A stretch of 64,000 nucleotides of DNA from Aotearoamyces nothofagi (taxonomy: Eukaryota > Ascomycota > Leotiomycetes > Leotiales > Tympanidaceae). This document shows, in pieces, positions 11,001-22,442 of this stretch. Under the pieces are notes generated by a model, which saw only the letters and a program-made list of their open reading frames with translations, made no database searches and was not told where the DNA came from. The number at the start of each line of letters is the position of its first letter. Within the stretch, counting starts at the first letter, position 1. Location: NCBI GenBank assembly GCA_015345905.1, contig JADDTR010000002.1, positions 620,001 through 684,000 on the forward strand. The letters are read 5' to 3'. The translations under genes were made by a program, and so were the position numbers.

Positions 11001-14000
11001 TGACCGTCGTGAGGATGCCGAGGCAACCAATGCTAGGCCAGATCACGCAAGTCTTGCTATTGACCAGCCTTTTGTTTCTTCCTCACAGAAACAACTTCGC
11101 ATTGATCGCCTTCCACGGGAAATTACCTCTGAGCCTTCAGATACTCGAGATATAAGTCCTTTGAGGACGTCTCTTGAAACTGCTCTGTCTCCGCGCCGAC
11201 AAGCTATGCGCGCTGCTGCCCCATATGTCCCTAATCGCCCTGAACGTGCTCATCCTCATACGCAGCTTCACTCATATGGTGCAGATTTTGCATCAACCTT
11301 CCAATCTATACCCGCGACATCTTCCACGCCCTCTAGTACCAGAACTGCCACAGCATCTTCGGCTCGACCCCGGACTGGGTCAATAACAGGCTTGGCTGAT
11401 ATGCCGCCCCCATCAGATCGATTGAAGAGCCTTATAATTGATTCTTTGCCTGCCCACGTATTTGTGGCATTGCCGCAAACTGGTGAGATCGTTTGGGTTA
11501 ATCATAAGTATTTAATGTACCGTGGCCAAAGTGTTGCCCAGCTTTATGAAAATCCCTGGGGTACACTTCATCCGGATGAAAGGGAAGAGTACCTCAAGGC
11601 TTGGGGCCATGCTGTTCGTACCGGTGAGCCATTCTCGATGCAGGTGCGCATTAGGAGGTTCGACGGAAACTATCGCTGGTTCTATACTCGGGCCGTCTGT
11701 GGTCGCGATACCCGCGGAGTCATTGTCCAATGGTATGGGTCGTATATGGACATTCATGATCAACATATTGCCGAAGTTAAGGCTGCGCGTCAGGAGGAGA
11801 TTGAGGCTTCCGAAGCTAAGCATCGTCTTCTAGCCAACTTAATTCCCCAAATTATCTTCGCGGCTACTGAAGACGAGGGTGTTACGTTCGCCAACGAACA
11901 GTGGCTTTCCTACACTGGCCAGGAATTTGATGATTCTCTTGGACTCGGCTTCATGGACTTCGTCCATCCTGACGACCTAGCGAAATGTCGTATTCCTACT
12001 GATAGGCCACCAACTCCAACTAAGCATGGTAAAAGGAAGCGTGGTCTTAGTAGTGACCCATCCCAATCATCTTCTGGAGGACAGTCATCTACCACATCTA
12101 CACAATCTGAAGCCAACACAGAGACGACAGTCAAGGGAATCCACCAAGCTCTGTCAAGAAACAATAGCTCCAGTAGTGGGTCTGTTTACGAGTTGCCAGC
12201 CGCAGATCTACATGAACTCGCAAGAAGTGGTGTCATCAAGATCACGACAGATAGCAATGGTAGATATTCTTATACTACGGAAGTTAGACTTAGGTCGAAG
12301 ACTGGCGAGTATCGTTGGCATCTTGTGCGGTGCGTGGAGGTTGACAACATCAACTTCGGCAGTGGGGCCGGCTCCTGGTTTGGAGCATGCACTGACATCA
12401 ATGATCATAAGTTGCTTGAGACAAAGCTGAAGGAAGCTATGGAGTCTAAGGGCAAATTCCTGAGCAACATGTCTCATGAAATCCGAACGCCTCTCATTGG
12501 TATCTCTGGGATGGTCAGTTTCCTACAAGACACAATCCTCAACGAAGAGCAACTAGATTACACCAACACCATTCAGACTAGTGCAAATAGTCTCCTGATG
12601 ATCATCAACGACATTCTGGATCTTTCTAAAGTAGATGCTGGCATGATGAAACTTTCCTACGAGTGGTTCCATACTCGGTCTCTAATTGAAGATGTCAACG
12701 AGCTCGTATCAACTATGGCAATTTCCAAACGGCTAGAACTCAACTATGTAGTTGATGAAGATGTTCCGCCAATGGTCAAGGGTGACAAGGTTCGGATTCG
12801 ACAAGTCTTACTTAACGTCATTGGCAATGCCATCAAGTTTACATCAGAGGGCGAGGTTTTCAGCCGTTGCAGAGTGTACCATGGCTGCCTCGACACAGTT
12901 GGCGAAAACGAGATAATCTTGGAGTATTCCATAATTGACACTGGGCGAGGATTTACAAAGGAAGAAGCTGAACTTATATTCAAGCCCTTTAGTCAGATTG
13001 ATGGTAGCAGTACCAGGCAACACGGCGGCAGTGGTCTTGGTTTAGTCATCTCACGCCAACTAGTTGAACTTCATGGAGGTCATATGGATGGTACGGCGGT
13101 GCCTGGCCAGGGCTCTACCTTTACTTTCACGGCAAAGTTTGGCTTGCCAACAGAGGCGGATCAGCCAGAACCTCCAATTACGCCGATGTTCAACAAACCA
13201 ATATCTGCTCGGTCGTCTGTTTCGGCTGAAGTCTCAGCTCGCGCTTTGAAGTCAGCAGGTGGGAACCCTGTTTTGGCCCATAGGCTCGTACGTTCTCCCG
13301 GCCCTATCAGCCCTAAGACCGACTCAACTTCCGATTCGCCAGCTATAGCCTCATCAGCTAGCTCAGATCCATCCATCCGTTCATATCGAACTCAAGTAAC
13401 TGATAGGTCATCGGCTTCTTCTGTCAATGCAGGACTAGCACACTTCAGCGAAGCAGCCCGAGCTAGCTCACAGGACCTGTCCATGAAGCTCGCCATCCCG
13501 GAGAAATCGTCTCCGGGAACTACGCCAGTGCAAGAACCGCTAACTATATCACCGGTTCCTTCTCGGGAAGGATCTGGTTCTTCGGATCTGAAGCACTTCC
13601 GTCCACCCATGTACTCTATTCTTATAATCTGTCCACAGACGCACAGTCGAGAGGCCACAACAAAGCATATTGAGATGACACTCCCCAAGGATGTTCCACA
13701 TCAAATCACTCCTCTCGCCAATATTATCGAATCGCAGAAATTGATTGGTGGAGACGATCCCATGATCTTCACACACATTGTACTGAACCTGAGTTCGGCT
13801 GAGGAAATTATAGCGTTGATGGATCAAATTTTCAGATCTGAATCGCTGCCACAGACCTCTATTGTCATCCTGTCAGACCCTGTACAGCGACAAGCTGTCA
13901 TGAAGTTGGCAGCAGACTACGACTATGACCAACTTGCCAAAGACAATCGTGTCACATTTGTCTACAAGCCGGTCAAGCCGTCCCGTTTTGCAGTCATTTT

Positions 14001-14589
14001 CGACCCAGATAAAGAGCGAGACCTGAGTACAGACCGGAATCGTTCAAGTGCTCAGCAGCAGGTTGCCAATCAGAAGCAGAACTACCTTGACGTGGAGAAG
14101 AGGCTTGGCAATAAGGGGCACAAAGTTCTACTAGTAGAGGACAACCTTGTCAATCAGAAAGTTCTTCTGAAGTTCCTTAGTAAAGTAGGTATCAATGTTG
14201 ACATTGCCTTGGATGGAGTGGAGTGTGTAGACAAGGTTTTCTCACAACCCCATGAATACTATTCATTGATTCTCGTAAGTCTCGTCGTCCAGTCCCACTG
14301 AGTGTGGTTGCTAACCTTCTAGTGTGATCTTCATATGCCCCGAAAGGACGGTTATCAAACCTGCCGGGATATTCGGAACTGGGAAAAGAAGAAGCAGTAT
14401 TCGAAGATGCCGATAATTGCCCTCTCGGCCAATGTAATGTCGGATGTTCTGGAGAAATGTGTAGCGGCTGGCTTTAATAGCTATGTTACCAAGCCAGTCG
14501 ACTTCAAGGCCCTGAGCACGGCAATGTCCGATCTGCTCGACCCAGTAGATCCGACAACACCTCACAAACTGACGCGCTTGCAATCTTAG
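8095..14589 (+). CDS. Large hybrid histidine kinase (PAS-PAS-HisKA-HATPase-REC)
   Basis: Two exons (8095..14274, 14323..14589) encode about 2148 aa. The first in-frame ATG at 8095 (MPKPPKSPLEKPSS) was taken as start; the frame is also open slightly upstream without ATG. Roughly 1100 N-terminal residues are mostly disordered, with ordered islands around 330-380, 540-580 and 720-850 that look like a split GAF-type fold. Then come PAS1 (about 1109-1225), PAS2 (about 1243-1450, with a Ser/Thr-rich insert), the H-box MSHEIRTP with phospho-acceptor His1461, the N-box NVIGNAIKF (about 1570), G1 DTGRGF, F-box FKPFSQ and G2 GSGLGL. A degenerate receiver-like stretch (about 1840-1960) precedes a true receiver (KVLLVEDNLVNQKVL, about 2008) with Asp2062 in CDLHMP and Lys in YVTKP. 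It should autophosphorylate and relay phosphate through Ypd1 to response regulators. The last intron splits the receiver two codons before the acceptor Asp. I cannot assign the fungal HHK class with certainty. Confidence 0.93.
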
Positions 14590-15892
14590 CGCCGCATCAC
14601 CGCATCCATAGGCGTTTGCAGCACCACATTTCCTAAACTCACCAGCATCTCCGGGTGTGTACGGCGTTACGTGTATTTGCTTTTTTTGCATTTTCTATTT
14701 CCACAATACAGGCTTTATGTACCATATGGACGAGACAGCGGATAGACCGCGTTTCATCTCTTCTTTTCTGCAGATAGAGATGGGTTTGGCTTTTGCTTGG
14801 CCCTCTGGCTCTGCTCTTAATTTTACGAACCCCGTTTGGTATACCACTATTGATGTTGGCGGCTAGGGTATTGCATTTGAGCGTTTGGCTGGACGGAACC
14901 AGCATGGCCGCGTTGAAATGAAGGAACGGACAGATATTTGAGCAATCGCATAGCGAGAGGTAGTCAAGGCGTCGCATACGTTCCGACTAGTTTACATGCT
15001 TTGCTTGAGCAAATGGACAGATTACAGATTATGTACTCTAGATAGCGTAGCTATATAAGCTTTGATGATGCTGACGGCTTGTAAAAGATGGCTGTGAGAC
15101 GCGGCCCGAGTAGAGGTAGCTGGGCGTAAGCCATCAGAACCATTTCTAGCACCGACCGATATAGAAGGGACGCCGACCCTTCTTGTATACAATGCCTATT
15201 GCACCAGTCCTGTTGCAGGAAAGGGGCGGCTTGGACGTGTCTGCTCTCTGCGTGTCTGCTCTCTACGTGTCTGTTTGTTTACAGCAACGCACGAAACCAG
15301 ATCGCCAGCAGGCAGCAGCGTCGGGCTTGTCCAGATTGGGAAGAGGTATCTGATCCAGAAGAGAGAAGCCAGATCCAGCGAGGCCGCACTGTTTCGCCCA
15401 CAAGCAACAGCCAGCGGCGCAGTGATCACTGGCCATCCGCTATATATCATCTCAACAACGGCACGCCGGCTCGTCCATAACTGCCTTCTCCGTTGCTGCA
15501 TCGGGTCTCTATTAAGTGTCTTTCGCCGGGTCGAGCTGGACGAGGCTGCCGAACTGACGTTGGCACCACAATCTTGCCGGCCAATCATAGCCCAGCCAAC
15601 TTCGCCGCGTTTGCCCGTCTCGGGGCTAGCCCCACCGCAACCTTGCATCTGAATCGAATCACCGCCGCCGTCACGCTACCTGTATTTATTCGCATAATTA
15701 ATTCTACTGCTCCAACTTCACACATCGCGAAAGTCAACTTCACCGTCGCCTTCGCCTTCACTGCCAACACCGCTTGGACTTCGTGCACACAGCAGCACGT
15801 CTCTTCTCTTCTCGCCCGTCATTCACCGTGGACTAGGACATCAGTGAATCGCAGCCCAGCCCGCACCGCTCTCGTCGCGGCTCATTGTCACC
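14590..15892. other. Intergenic region with small direct repeats
   Basis: No supported gene is present. A three-copy direct repeat of a CGTGTCTGCTCTCT-like unit occupies about 15235-15275. Long open frames near 15199-15652 and 15493-16170 occur on both strands in GC-rich DNA and have no domain signal. The right half is probably the leader of the next gene. Confidence 0.5.
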
Positions 15893-18800
15893 ATGGCGAC
15901 TCGACGCACTCGTGCGAACGGTTTCTCCCCCGGCGGCCCTCGAGAACTCGATCCAAATGCGCCCACACCAAAGCCCAAGCGCGCCACCCGCGGCCGCAAG
16001 GCCTCAGCTGCAGCCGCACTAACCGCCGCTGCACCCGCGCCCGGACGTGTCACCCGGTCCCAGACACGCTCCGTGTCGCCGCCCACAACCGCCAACCTTC
16101 GCGCGCGTGCACCTCGGCCAGCCGCGAAGGGCAGTCGCCGCGGCAACAAGAGGAAGCCAGAGGTGGCTGAGGAAGGCGGCGCTGCCGCAACACAGGGCGG
16201 AGCTGACGAACTGCGGTCGGCGAAGCGGAGTCGGGGCCAGAAGGCGCTCGACAACTCGGAGGTGGTCTCGTTGAACGAGCAGCTCCCTGTCATATACGAA
16301 GCTGGCGAGCAGACACCAGCGGAGGACAAAGCAGCCTCCTATACACCCACCTCATCCTCCCCCTCCCCCATCATCACATCTGGCGGGCACCGTCCAGTGG
16401 ATGATGCCGGCAACCTCTCCCTCTTCCGCACCTCCCAATCCTCCTCCTCTCCTGCCACTCCTCCCACAATCCTCCCCCAGCACCACACCAGCGCCAAGTC
16501 ACAGGCGCTGGTGCTTTCCTCAGTGGACACTGCTCCAGGTCCATCTGGCAGTGAGGAACTAAATCCGACTAGTGTCATCCGGGCAAGAATTGCCAAGCGC
16601 CGAGCTGGGCGCATCACCAAGGAGCAGCTAGCTCAGGAAAAGCGTGACAGACTAAGCCTCGCTAATCTATCAAGACTCGCCCGCTCCAGACACAACCAAA
16701 GAATCGAAAAGGCTCCCTCCGAGGTTGATGAGGACGACCAGGACGATGCGTTTGAATCTTTCACCTCGCAACTCAGATCAAGCAGGCAGCTGCACGCTCC
16801 TTCCCCCACCTCGAGAACAGTCGACGAATACTTCGAATGGATGTCAGGTAGCGATGCGATGTTCGTTGTGAAGCCGAAGCAATCTGGGGATACAAAGGCA
16901 AGCTCCCCTCAATATATTCACTTCTCGACTATTCTAATTTTCCTGCAGGCTGGCACTCAGAGCGGTCCTTGTATGACCAACTTTCAATCCATACTACCTT
17001 TGTCTAAATCTAGTGTTACTAAGCTAGAAGCACGAGGGTTAACAGACCCTTCTATTATAGTCGCGATCTCCACCAGCATGGACTGGCTCGAGAACCCCGA
17101 GAACCCCATTCCTACCGCAGACGAGATGACTTTACTGCTTGAGGAGTTCCGTCGCTCGAAGCAGGCGCCGACCGCTACACAACAGTCCACTACGAAAAAG
17201 CCTCAAATTCCCAATAGTCAGAAAGTCACCTCCGTCAGTAAAGGTCGCACAGTCCGCAAGGATGAGCATACCATTCAGGATCAAACCCAAAATGGCCAGG
17301 CCGCAGAGCAACCGATCGCACAGAGTGAATCTCGCAGCTGGGCAGCATCCTTGAGTGCATCTACAATCGGCATGCTCCGAACTCCACTCCGTTTCTTTTC
17401 CCGCCGTAATAATAGTGACTCGCAAAATGCACCTGCTACTGATGGACGTCCAGTCCAGGTAAAGCCTACCGCCACTACTAACTCTACGCGTTCGCGTCAT
17501 ATAGGTCGAGCTCCAGCTACTATTCCTCACCCAAAGCCCAAGCGGTTGTCAGATATGGCTCGGCCTACTCCACCCCGACCCACCCCGCTTCGTCGCCAAA
17601 CCCCTCGAATGGGAAGACCCGATGCGCACTTGCCAGTCCATCTTCGAGGTGTCCTCTTCGAAGACCTTCCCGCAGAGTGGCAGGCTGTCAGCCAGCATAT
17701 GAAGAAGGCAAAGCCTAAGTCAGGAGAAGAGGAGTACACCGAGGAGTTTAAGGAAATCGTCAGAAAGGCTAACGAGACGCGTGCTGCTCGGCTACTGTTG
17801 GAGAGTCAAGCCAAATCCGAAGTTCGAGCGGGCGACAAGCGCAAGAGAACTGTGATCACGAAACGCCCAAAGGTCTACTCGGCCAAGCTAGCCCACTCCA
17901 CCTACGGCGTCCCATTGAACATCGATGACAGCAGCTCAGACGAAGAGGTCGAGGTTGATATTGAAGATAGTATCCTCACCGCACGTGGATCTCCTGTACA
18001 GAGAGAACAGGTTACCGCTCCAAAGCAGAAGACGATTAAGTCTCCTTCCTTTCAAATCCCAGGAGATTTCGAAGACTCATATTCTGAAGATGATGAGCAA
18101 GAGGGCGACCGCGTATCGAAGAAGGCTCGGACCACAGATGCTGATGAGTTCGGTCCTGGTGCAACGCCATGGGACGGAATCGGACACCGTCCTACTCGAC
18201 CAAATGACGAGCTCCTTGCAGCGTTGTTCGAAAAAGAGTTCTCACCCGCTAATAGGTTTTCACGTTCGATGCCGGAGCCGGAGCTAGCGCCACGCCTGCC
18301 GTCTATTCCTAACTTTGCACGTACAAACAGAGAGCTCACCCCAGAAGAGTTCGGAGACCCATCCCGTGCTCGGCCAAGCAATCTGTTCCCAAATCTTCCG
18401 CCCATTATTCAGGTCGTTGCGCGCAACTCTACCTCTGGCATTTTTGATGGTCATATTTCTGGTCGTAACATTTTCAAGCCTATCCTGAACGGCGCCGCTC
18501 CACCCAGTCAGAAGGGGCGCAAGAAGCGTGATCGAGCGAACTATGTGCGCCCAGCCCCCCCAGTCGAGGAGCCGAAGAGATCAGCTCTCAGCAAGATGTT
18601 TGAAGATCCTGTCGCGAAACTCCGAGAAAAGGCACAAAAGCACCTGCCGAAGACGCCATCGGCTCTATGCCAGATTCAGATTATGTCGCCCAGCACGATC
18701 GAGAAACAGAAGGAGAAGGAGAACTTCGAAGCACAGCGCAGGCAGATGTTAGCGAAGGCAGAGGCCATGATCCAAGAATCTTACAAGACTTTCGACCCTG

Positions 18801-18928
18801 TCATTATGGACGCTCTCATGGAGCTCCCAGAAGCGGATTTTTCAAGCGAGAACGACTTTCCAGAGCAAGAAGCATCGTCGAGCGTCGACAGGAGCCCAAT
18901 TACTCAAGCTGCCAGATTCTTTGGTTAA
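15893..18928 (+). CDS. Unknown disordered, probably nuclear protein
   Basis: I do not recognise a named family. The start MATRRTRANGFSPGG is followed by basic runs (PKPKRATRGRK, RRGNKRKPEV), an acidic segment near the middle, and a C-terminal part with a predicted helix (EKQKEKENFEAQRRQMLAKA) ending ITQAARFFG. Composition is rich in Ser, Pro, Lys and Arg with several nuclear-localisation-like clusters. An apparent 51-nt intron at 16898..16948 has a GC donor (AAG|GCAAGC), a CTAAT branch site and a TGCAG acceptor. It is a multiple of three without a stop, so the frame stays open whether or not it is removed; spliced, the protein is about 994 aa. The first few hundred bases are clearly more GC-rich than the rest. 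A chromatin or nuclear-pore role is possible but unproven. Confidence 0.75.
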   Translation: MATRRTRANGFSPGGPRELDPNAPTPKPKRATRGRKASAAAALTAAAPAPGRVTRSQTRSVSPPTTANLRARAPRPAAKGSRRGNKRKPEVAEEGGAAATQGGADELRSAKRSRGQKALDNSEVVSLNEQLPVIYEAGEQTPAEDKAASYTPTSSSPSPIITSGGHRPVDDAGNLSLFRTSQSSSSPATPPTILPQHHTSAKSQALVLSSVDTAPGPSGSEELNPTSVIRARIAKRRAGRITKEQLAQEKRDRLSLANLSRLARSRHNQRIEKAPSEVDEDDQDDAFESFTSQLRSSRQLHAPSPTSRTVDEYFEWMSGSDAMFVVKPKQSGDTKASSPQYIHFSTILIFLQAGTQSGPCMTNFQSILPLSKSSVTKLEARGLTDPSIIVAISTSMDWLENPENPIPTADEMTLLLEEFRRSKQAPTATQQSTTKKPQIPNSQKVTSVSKGRTVRKDEHTIQDQTQNGQAAEQPIAQSESRSWAASLSASTIGMLRTPLRFFSRRNNSDSQNAPATDGRPVQVKPTATTNSTRSRHIGRAPATIPHPKPKRLSDMARPTPPRPTPLRRQTPRMGRPDAHLPVHLRGVLFEDLPAEWQAVSQHMKKAKPKSGEEEYTEEFKEIVRKANETRAARLLLESQAKSEVRAGDKRKRTVITKRPKVYSAKLAHSTYGVPLNIDDSSSDEEVEVDIEDSILTARGSPVQREQVTAPKQKTIKSPSFQIPGDFEDSYSEDDEQEGDRVSKKARTTDADEFGPGATPWDGIGHRPTRPNDELLAALFEKEFSPANRFSRSMPEPELAPRLPSIPNFARTNRELTPEEFGDPSRARPSNLFPNLPPIIQVVARNSTSGIFDGHISGRNIFKPILNGAAPPSQKGRKKRDRANYVRPAPPVEEPKRSALSKMFEDPVAKLREKAQKHLPKTPSALCQIQIMSPSTIEKQKEKENFEAQRRQMLAKAEAMIQESYKTFDPVIMDALMELPEADFSSENDFPEQEASSSVDRSPITQAARFFG

Positions 18929-19246
18929 GCTAGAGGGCGCTGCTTTTCGTGTGTGTTGCTGTGTGTGTATCCTCTGCGATGTGTATCCTCTGCGAGCTTT
19001 GGGAGGTGCCTTTGATCGCATTTTACTTTACTTTGACGTCATTTTCGAGGGCCTTTTCTACATGTGGTTTCTACGCGCGTTGTTTATGTATGTGTGGATT
19101 ACGGGGACGTGTTTGATATTGTAGGGAAGGGTACATATTGTAGGGAATGGTACATGGGTTCCTCTTGTATGATGAGTAACGAAACGGCAATGATGTATAT
19201 TAGTTTTTCCCTGTCAGCTGCTGACGATCAGGGCGGCGGCGTGCAA

Positions 19247-19490
19247 GAGCTCCCAGCTGGGTTGAACTAGACCTCGGTCCTGAGTTCCCCAGCGGGTCGA
19301 GACGGCTCGCAGCCACTCTGATCGGCCAGCCTTTAATGTATAGTAGAAGACGGAGCCGCGCAAGGAAGTTGCGAGAAGGAGCTCCCAGCCAGGTTGAACC
19401 CGCCCTCGGGCTTGAGTTTCCTGGTGGGTCGAGCGTTCCTTCGTGCCACTTTGAGGGCCGGCAATTGAAGTATAGACGGAGCAAGAAGCC
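19247..19490. repeat. Diverged tandem duplication, two ~130-bp units
   Basis: Unit 1 (about 19247-19378) and unit 2 (about 19379-19490) both begin GAGCTCCCAGC, continue with AGGTTGAAC-like and GGGTCGAG strings, and end near a TATAG followed by AGACGGAGC. The copies differ at many positions, a good share of them C/T or G/A changes, so the duplication is not recent. Confidence 0.75.
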
Positions 19491-19739
19491 ATGTCTCGAG
19501 ATATCGTCCATTCGGGGGCGAGTCGGGCACAATGAAGACATTATGATGACTACTACTCTGGTCTTGATTTGGGTGATATAAACGACGACGAGTAGATACT
19601 GACGAGACGACGGCGGGGGTCTGACGGTGTAGTCGCGATGTCTTGACACTGTATATGCTGACTGAATTTGGTAACTAGATTTGCTGTATTTACTATGTCT
19701 ACTGTATTTATTTACTGACTGTATTTAATTCAGTGTTAC

Positions 19740-19870
19740 AAAAAATATTCAAAGTATTTGAATATTATTGAATATTATTGAATAGAATAGAATAGAATAG
19801 AATTTGAATAATATAAAAAATCAGTTGAACAGAATAGGATAGTAGTTATTATTCTATTCTATTCAATTAT
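19740..19870. repeat. AT-rich AATAG/TATTG simple repeats
   Basis: Runs of TTGAATATTA and of the pentamer AATAG (four copies near 19785-19801) are followed by an inverted TTATTCTATTCTATTC segment near 19848-19864, so the block can fold back on itself. Confidence 0.7.
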
Positions 19871-19934
19871 TACACTGATTTACTTTGTGTATTTACTTGC
19901 TTGTTTACTGTACTTACTGTACTTGCTTGTTTAC

Positions 19935-20010
19935 TGTATCTACTGTATTGTATCTACTGTATTGTATCTACTGTATTGTATCTACTGTATTGTATCTACT
20001 GTATTTACTA
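19935..20010. repeat. 14-bp tandem repeat TCTACTGTATTGTA
   Basis: About five nearly perfect head-to-tail copies of TCTACTGTATTGTA are flanked by looser TTTACTGTA-type copies from about 19905 to 20050. A 14-bp unit without stop codons keeps all three forward frames open, which explains the Leu/Tyr/Cys-rich false open frames here. Confidence 0.85.
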
Positions 20011-20276
20011 TACTCACTGTATTTATTTACTTACTATACTTACTATACTTACCGCACTTACCGCACTTCCTCTATTCAGCGTACCTTACCTCACCTCCTC
20101 ACCTCCCATCCCATTCCCACGATCGGTCCCACTCCCCCATCGCGCGACCCGGCCGTACCATACCCTGCCATACCCGGCCGTACCATACCCATACCCAGCC
20201 CAGCCCATCCGCCGCTGCGGTACCGGGCTACCTACCTTGTGGCCTGACGCCCGTCGGCGCGGCGCACAGGCCGCAC

Positions 20277-20320
20277 GTACAGTACAGTACAGTACAAGTA
20301 CAGTACAAGTACAGTATACA
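20277..20320. repeat. GTACA microsatellite
   Basis: Head-to-tail GTACA units, some extended to GTACAA, form a short near-palindromic array. Confidence 0.85.
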
Positions 20321-20550
20321 GGACAGGACCAGAGACGGGCGAGGCCCGGCGCGTTCTGTGCGCTCTCTCTCTCCCTCTCTCTCTCTTGGGGGGGCTGGTC
20401 ACGCGGATGGATGGATACGGGGATGGATGGAGACTGTTACGCAGGTGCTGTGCTGTGGGCAGCAGGTTGGGATACCGGCGGGGCCACGGAGAGCTTTGGA
20501 GGGCTGGAGGGCTGGCCGTGATGGGGGGTCCCTGTGCTTTGTTTGTTTGC

Positions 20551-20590
20551 TATGTTTATGTTTATGTTTATGTTTTATGTTTTATGTTCT
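20551..20590. repeat. TATGTT/TTTATG microsatellite
   Basis: Six imperfect copies of a six-to-seven-base TTTATG unit lie head to tail. Confidence 0.8.
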
Positions 20591-21056
20591 ATTCCTGTAC
20601 CTGCCGAGTTCACACTCACTCGAGTTCACACTCACACACTCACTCGGATACGGATACGGGTGCGTGGAGCAGCAGAACAGGGATATACTGTTGCTGTTGC
20701 TGTGCGGTTAGTATGAATCGAATCGCGCGACACAGCACCGCAGCACCAGCGCTGGGACGCGGCCCCCCTGGGATTTCGATTTGATTTCATTCATTCTGCC
20801 CTAGGCTGCTGGCTGGCCCCCGGGGGCTGCGCGGAAGTAATCTCTCTCCCCCCCGGGGGCGCTGGCCTCTAGTGCTAGGCAGAGAGCTGCTGCGCAGTCG
20901 GTCGGTCGGTCGGCACTTCGGGGACCCGATCGAAAAGCCTGGTCTGGTCTTTTTGGGGCCTAATTTCCTAGGCTGGGACGGGCGGGAGGGAGGGAGGGCG
21001 GACGGCTCTGTTTACTAGTGTAGTGTAGTGTATTGTATTGGTGGGTTTACGCTGTT

Positions 21057-21168
21057 GTTACGGTGCTTGTTATATTACGGTGCTTACTCTGTTACGGTGC
21101 TCACTATATTACAGTGCTTAGTCTGTTGTTACGGTGCTCACTATATTACAGTGCTCACTACTGCATTG
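21057..21168. repeat. Short tandem repeat with TTACGGTGCTCACTATA-like unit
   Basis: About six imperfect copies of a 17-25-bp unit beginning TTAC(G/A)GTGCT are arranged head to tail with variable tails. Confidence 0.75.
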
Positions 21169-21825
21169 TATACATGACACTTGCTCGTTCCACGCGAGGC
21201 AGAGACGTCAGCCATATATACAAGTAGAGAAACGCGACGGTCCTCGGGCCGATCGGGGGTAAAAGGGGGGGGCCCTGGCGAGTATGGCACGACCATGCAC
21301 GGCAGGCAGGTTAGAGCACAGACGGGGCACGGGGAACGATGGTTGACACCTCGGCATCGTGATTCCCTCAGCCAGGCTGAGGCCCAGCTGGTATATATGT
21401 GCAGTGCAGTGCAGCATGGTAAGGTATGGTACGGGAGAGGTAGACAGCGAAGGGCTGCTGGGCGGTTGACAGGCCGACAAGACGGACGGACGGGCTGTCA
21501 TCAACGAGTCGCTCGCTGTAACAAGTAGGTGGCTTCGTTCGTTTATCTCGGCCGTACCTTGTACTTGTACAGCATGTCGCAGCCACACACCCCCCCCCCA
21601 TGCAGCAGCTCTATCATATCATATCACGGAACGCGGTCGTGCAGCATGTACTTATACCGTCTATACGCGGGAGACGGGAGAGAAGAGAAGAGAAGAGAAG
21701 AGAGGCTCCGCTCCTTAGCCCGAAGTGTCGCTGCGGTCGTCTTCTCTGCCGTCGGCGTCCAGCGGCTGGGCCCCTGTTGTTTATATGGCGTGTGTACTGT
21801 TTATTGTATACCTAGTGGTAGTGGT

Positions 21826-22060
21826 TCGGTGGGATATCTGTACTTGCTGTTGAAAGTTGGTATTGTAGTAGTACTGTAGTAGTGGGATATCCGTATTTGC
21901 TGTTGAAAGTGAGTACTGTAGTAGTGGGATATCCGTATTTGCTGTTGAAAGTTGGTACTGTAGCAGTACTGTAGTAGCAGTATATCCGTATTTACTGTTG
22001 AAAGTTGGTACTGTAGTAGCAGTACAGCAGCAGTATATCCGTATTTACTGTAGCAGCAGC
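21826..22060. repeat. Minisatellite of five ~45-60-bp units
   Basis: Five copies of a unit with the core ATATCCGTATTTGCTGTTGA, usually followed by AAGTTGGTACTGTAGTAG, lie head to tail. Unit length varies through insertion of extra GTAGTACTGTA pieces. The last copy lacks the GTTGAAAG part. Confidence 0.85.
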
Positions 22061-22403
22061 AGCATGCTTGCCGTGGCACGCAGGTAGTGTGGCACGGTGG
22101 TGTAGTGTCCCGACCGCACGGCGAGATGGAGAGCCCAATCTGTAATCTCTCCCCCGACCGCGCCGGAATGCACACTACTGCACCCCGTCCGTTCCTCTGA
22201 TAAGGCGTCGGCCGCCCCCCCGTGCAACGTGCTAGGGCCTGTGGCAGCGGGATGCAGCCAGTACTGAAGGAGTCCTGGAGGAGTCCTGGAGGTGGGTGTG
22301 CGATGTAGAGTACTGTAGATGGGTGAGGGAGAGGTAACTGCTGCTGGACTGTTACTGTACTGTACAGTCTGCACGACCGCCCGGTCCGGCACCTGGGTTT
22401 CAA

Positions 22404-22442
22404 CAGTGCGCAGTGCACAGTGCACAGTGCGCAGTGCACAGG
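22404..22442. repeat. AGTGC(A/G)C microsatellite
   Basis: Alternating CAGTGCGCAGTGCACA units form a short near-palindromic array. Confidence 0.75.

Noticed and set aside
15199-16170. Overlapping open frames upstream of the 15.9-kb gene
   Set aside because: GC-rich DNA gives open frames on both strands; no domain, and the region fits a long leader and promoter.
19885-20711. Long plus-strand open frames in all three phases (Leu/Tyr/Cys-rich peptides)
   Set aside because: They are produced by the 14-bp stop-free tandem repeat and adjacent low-complexity DNA; no start context, introns or conserved content.
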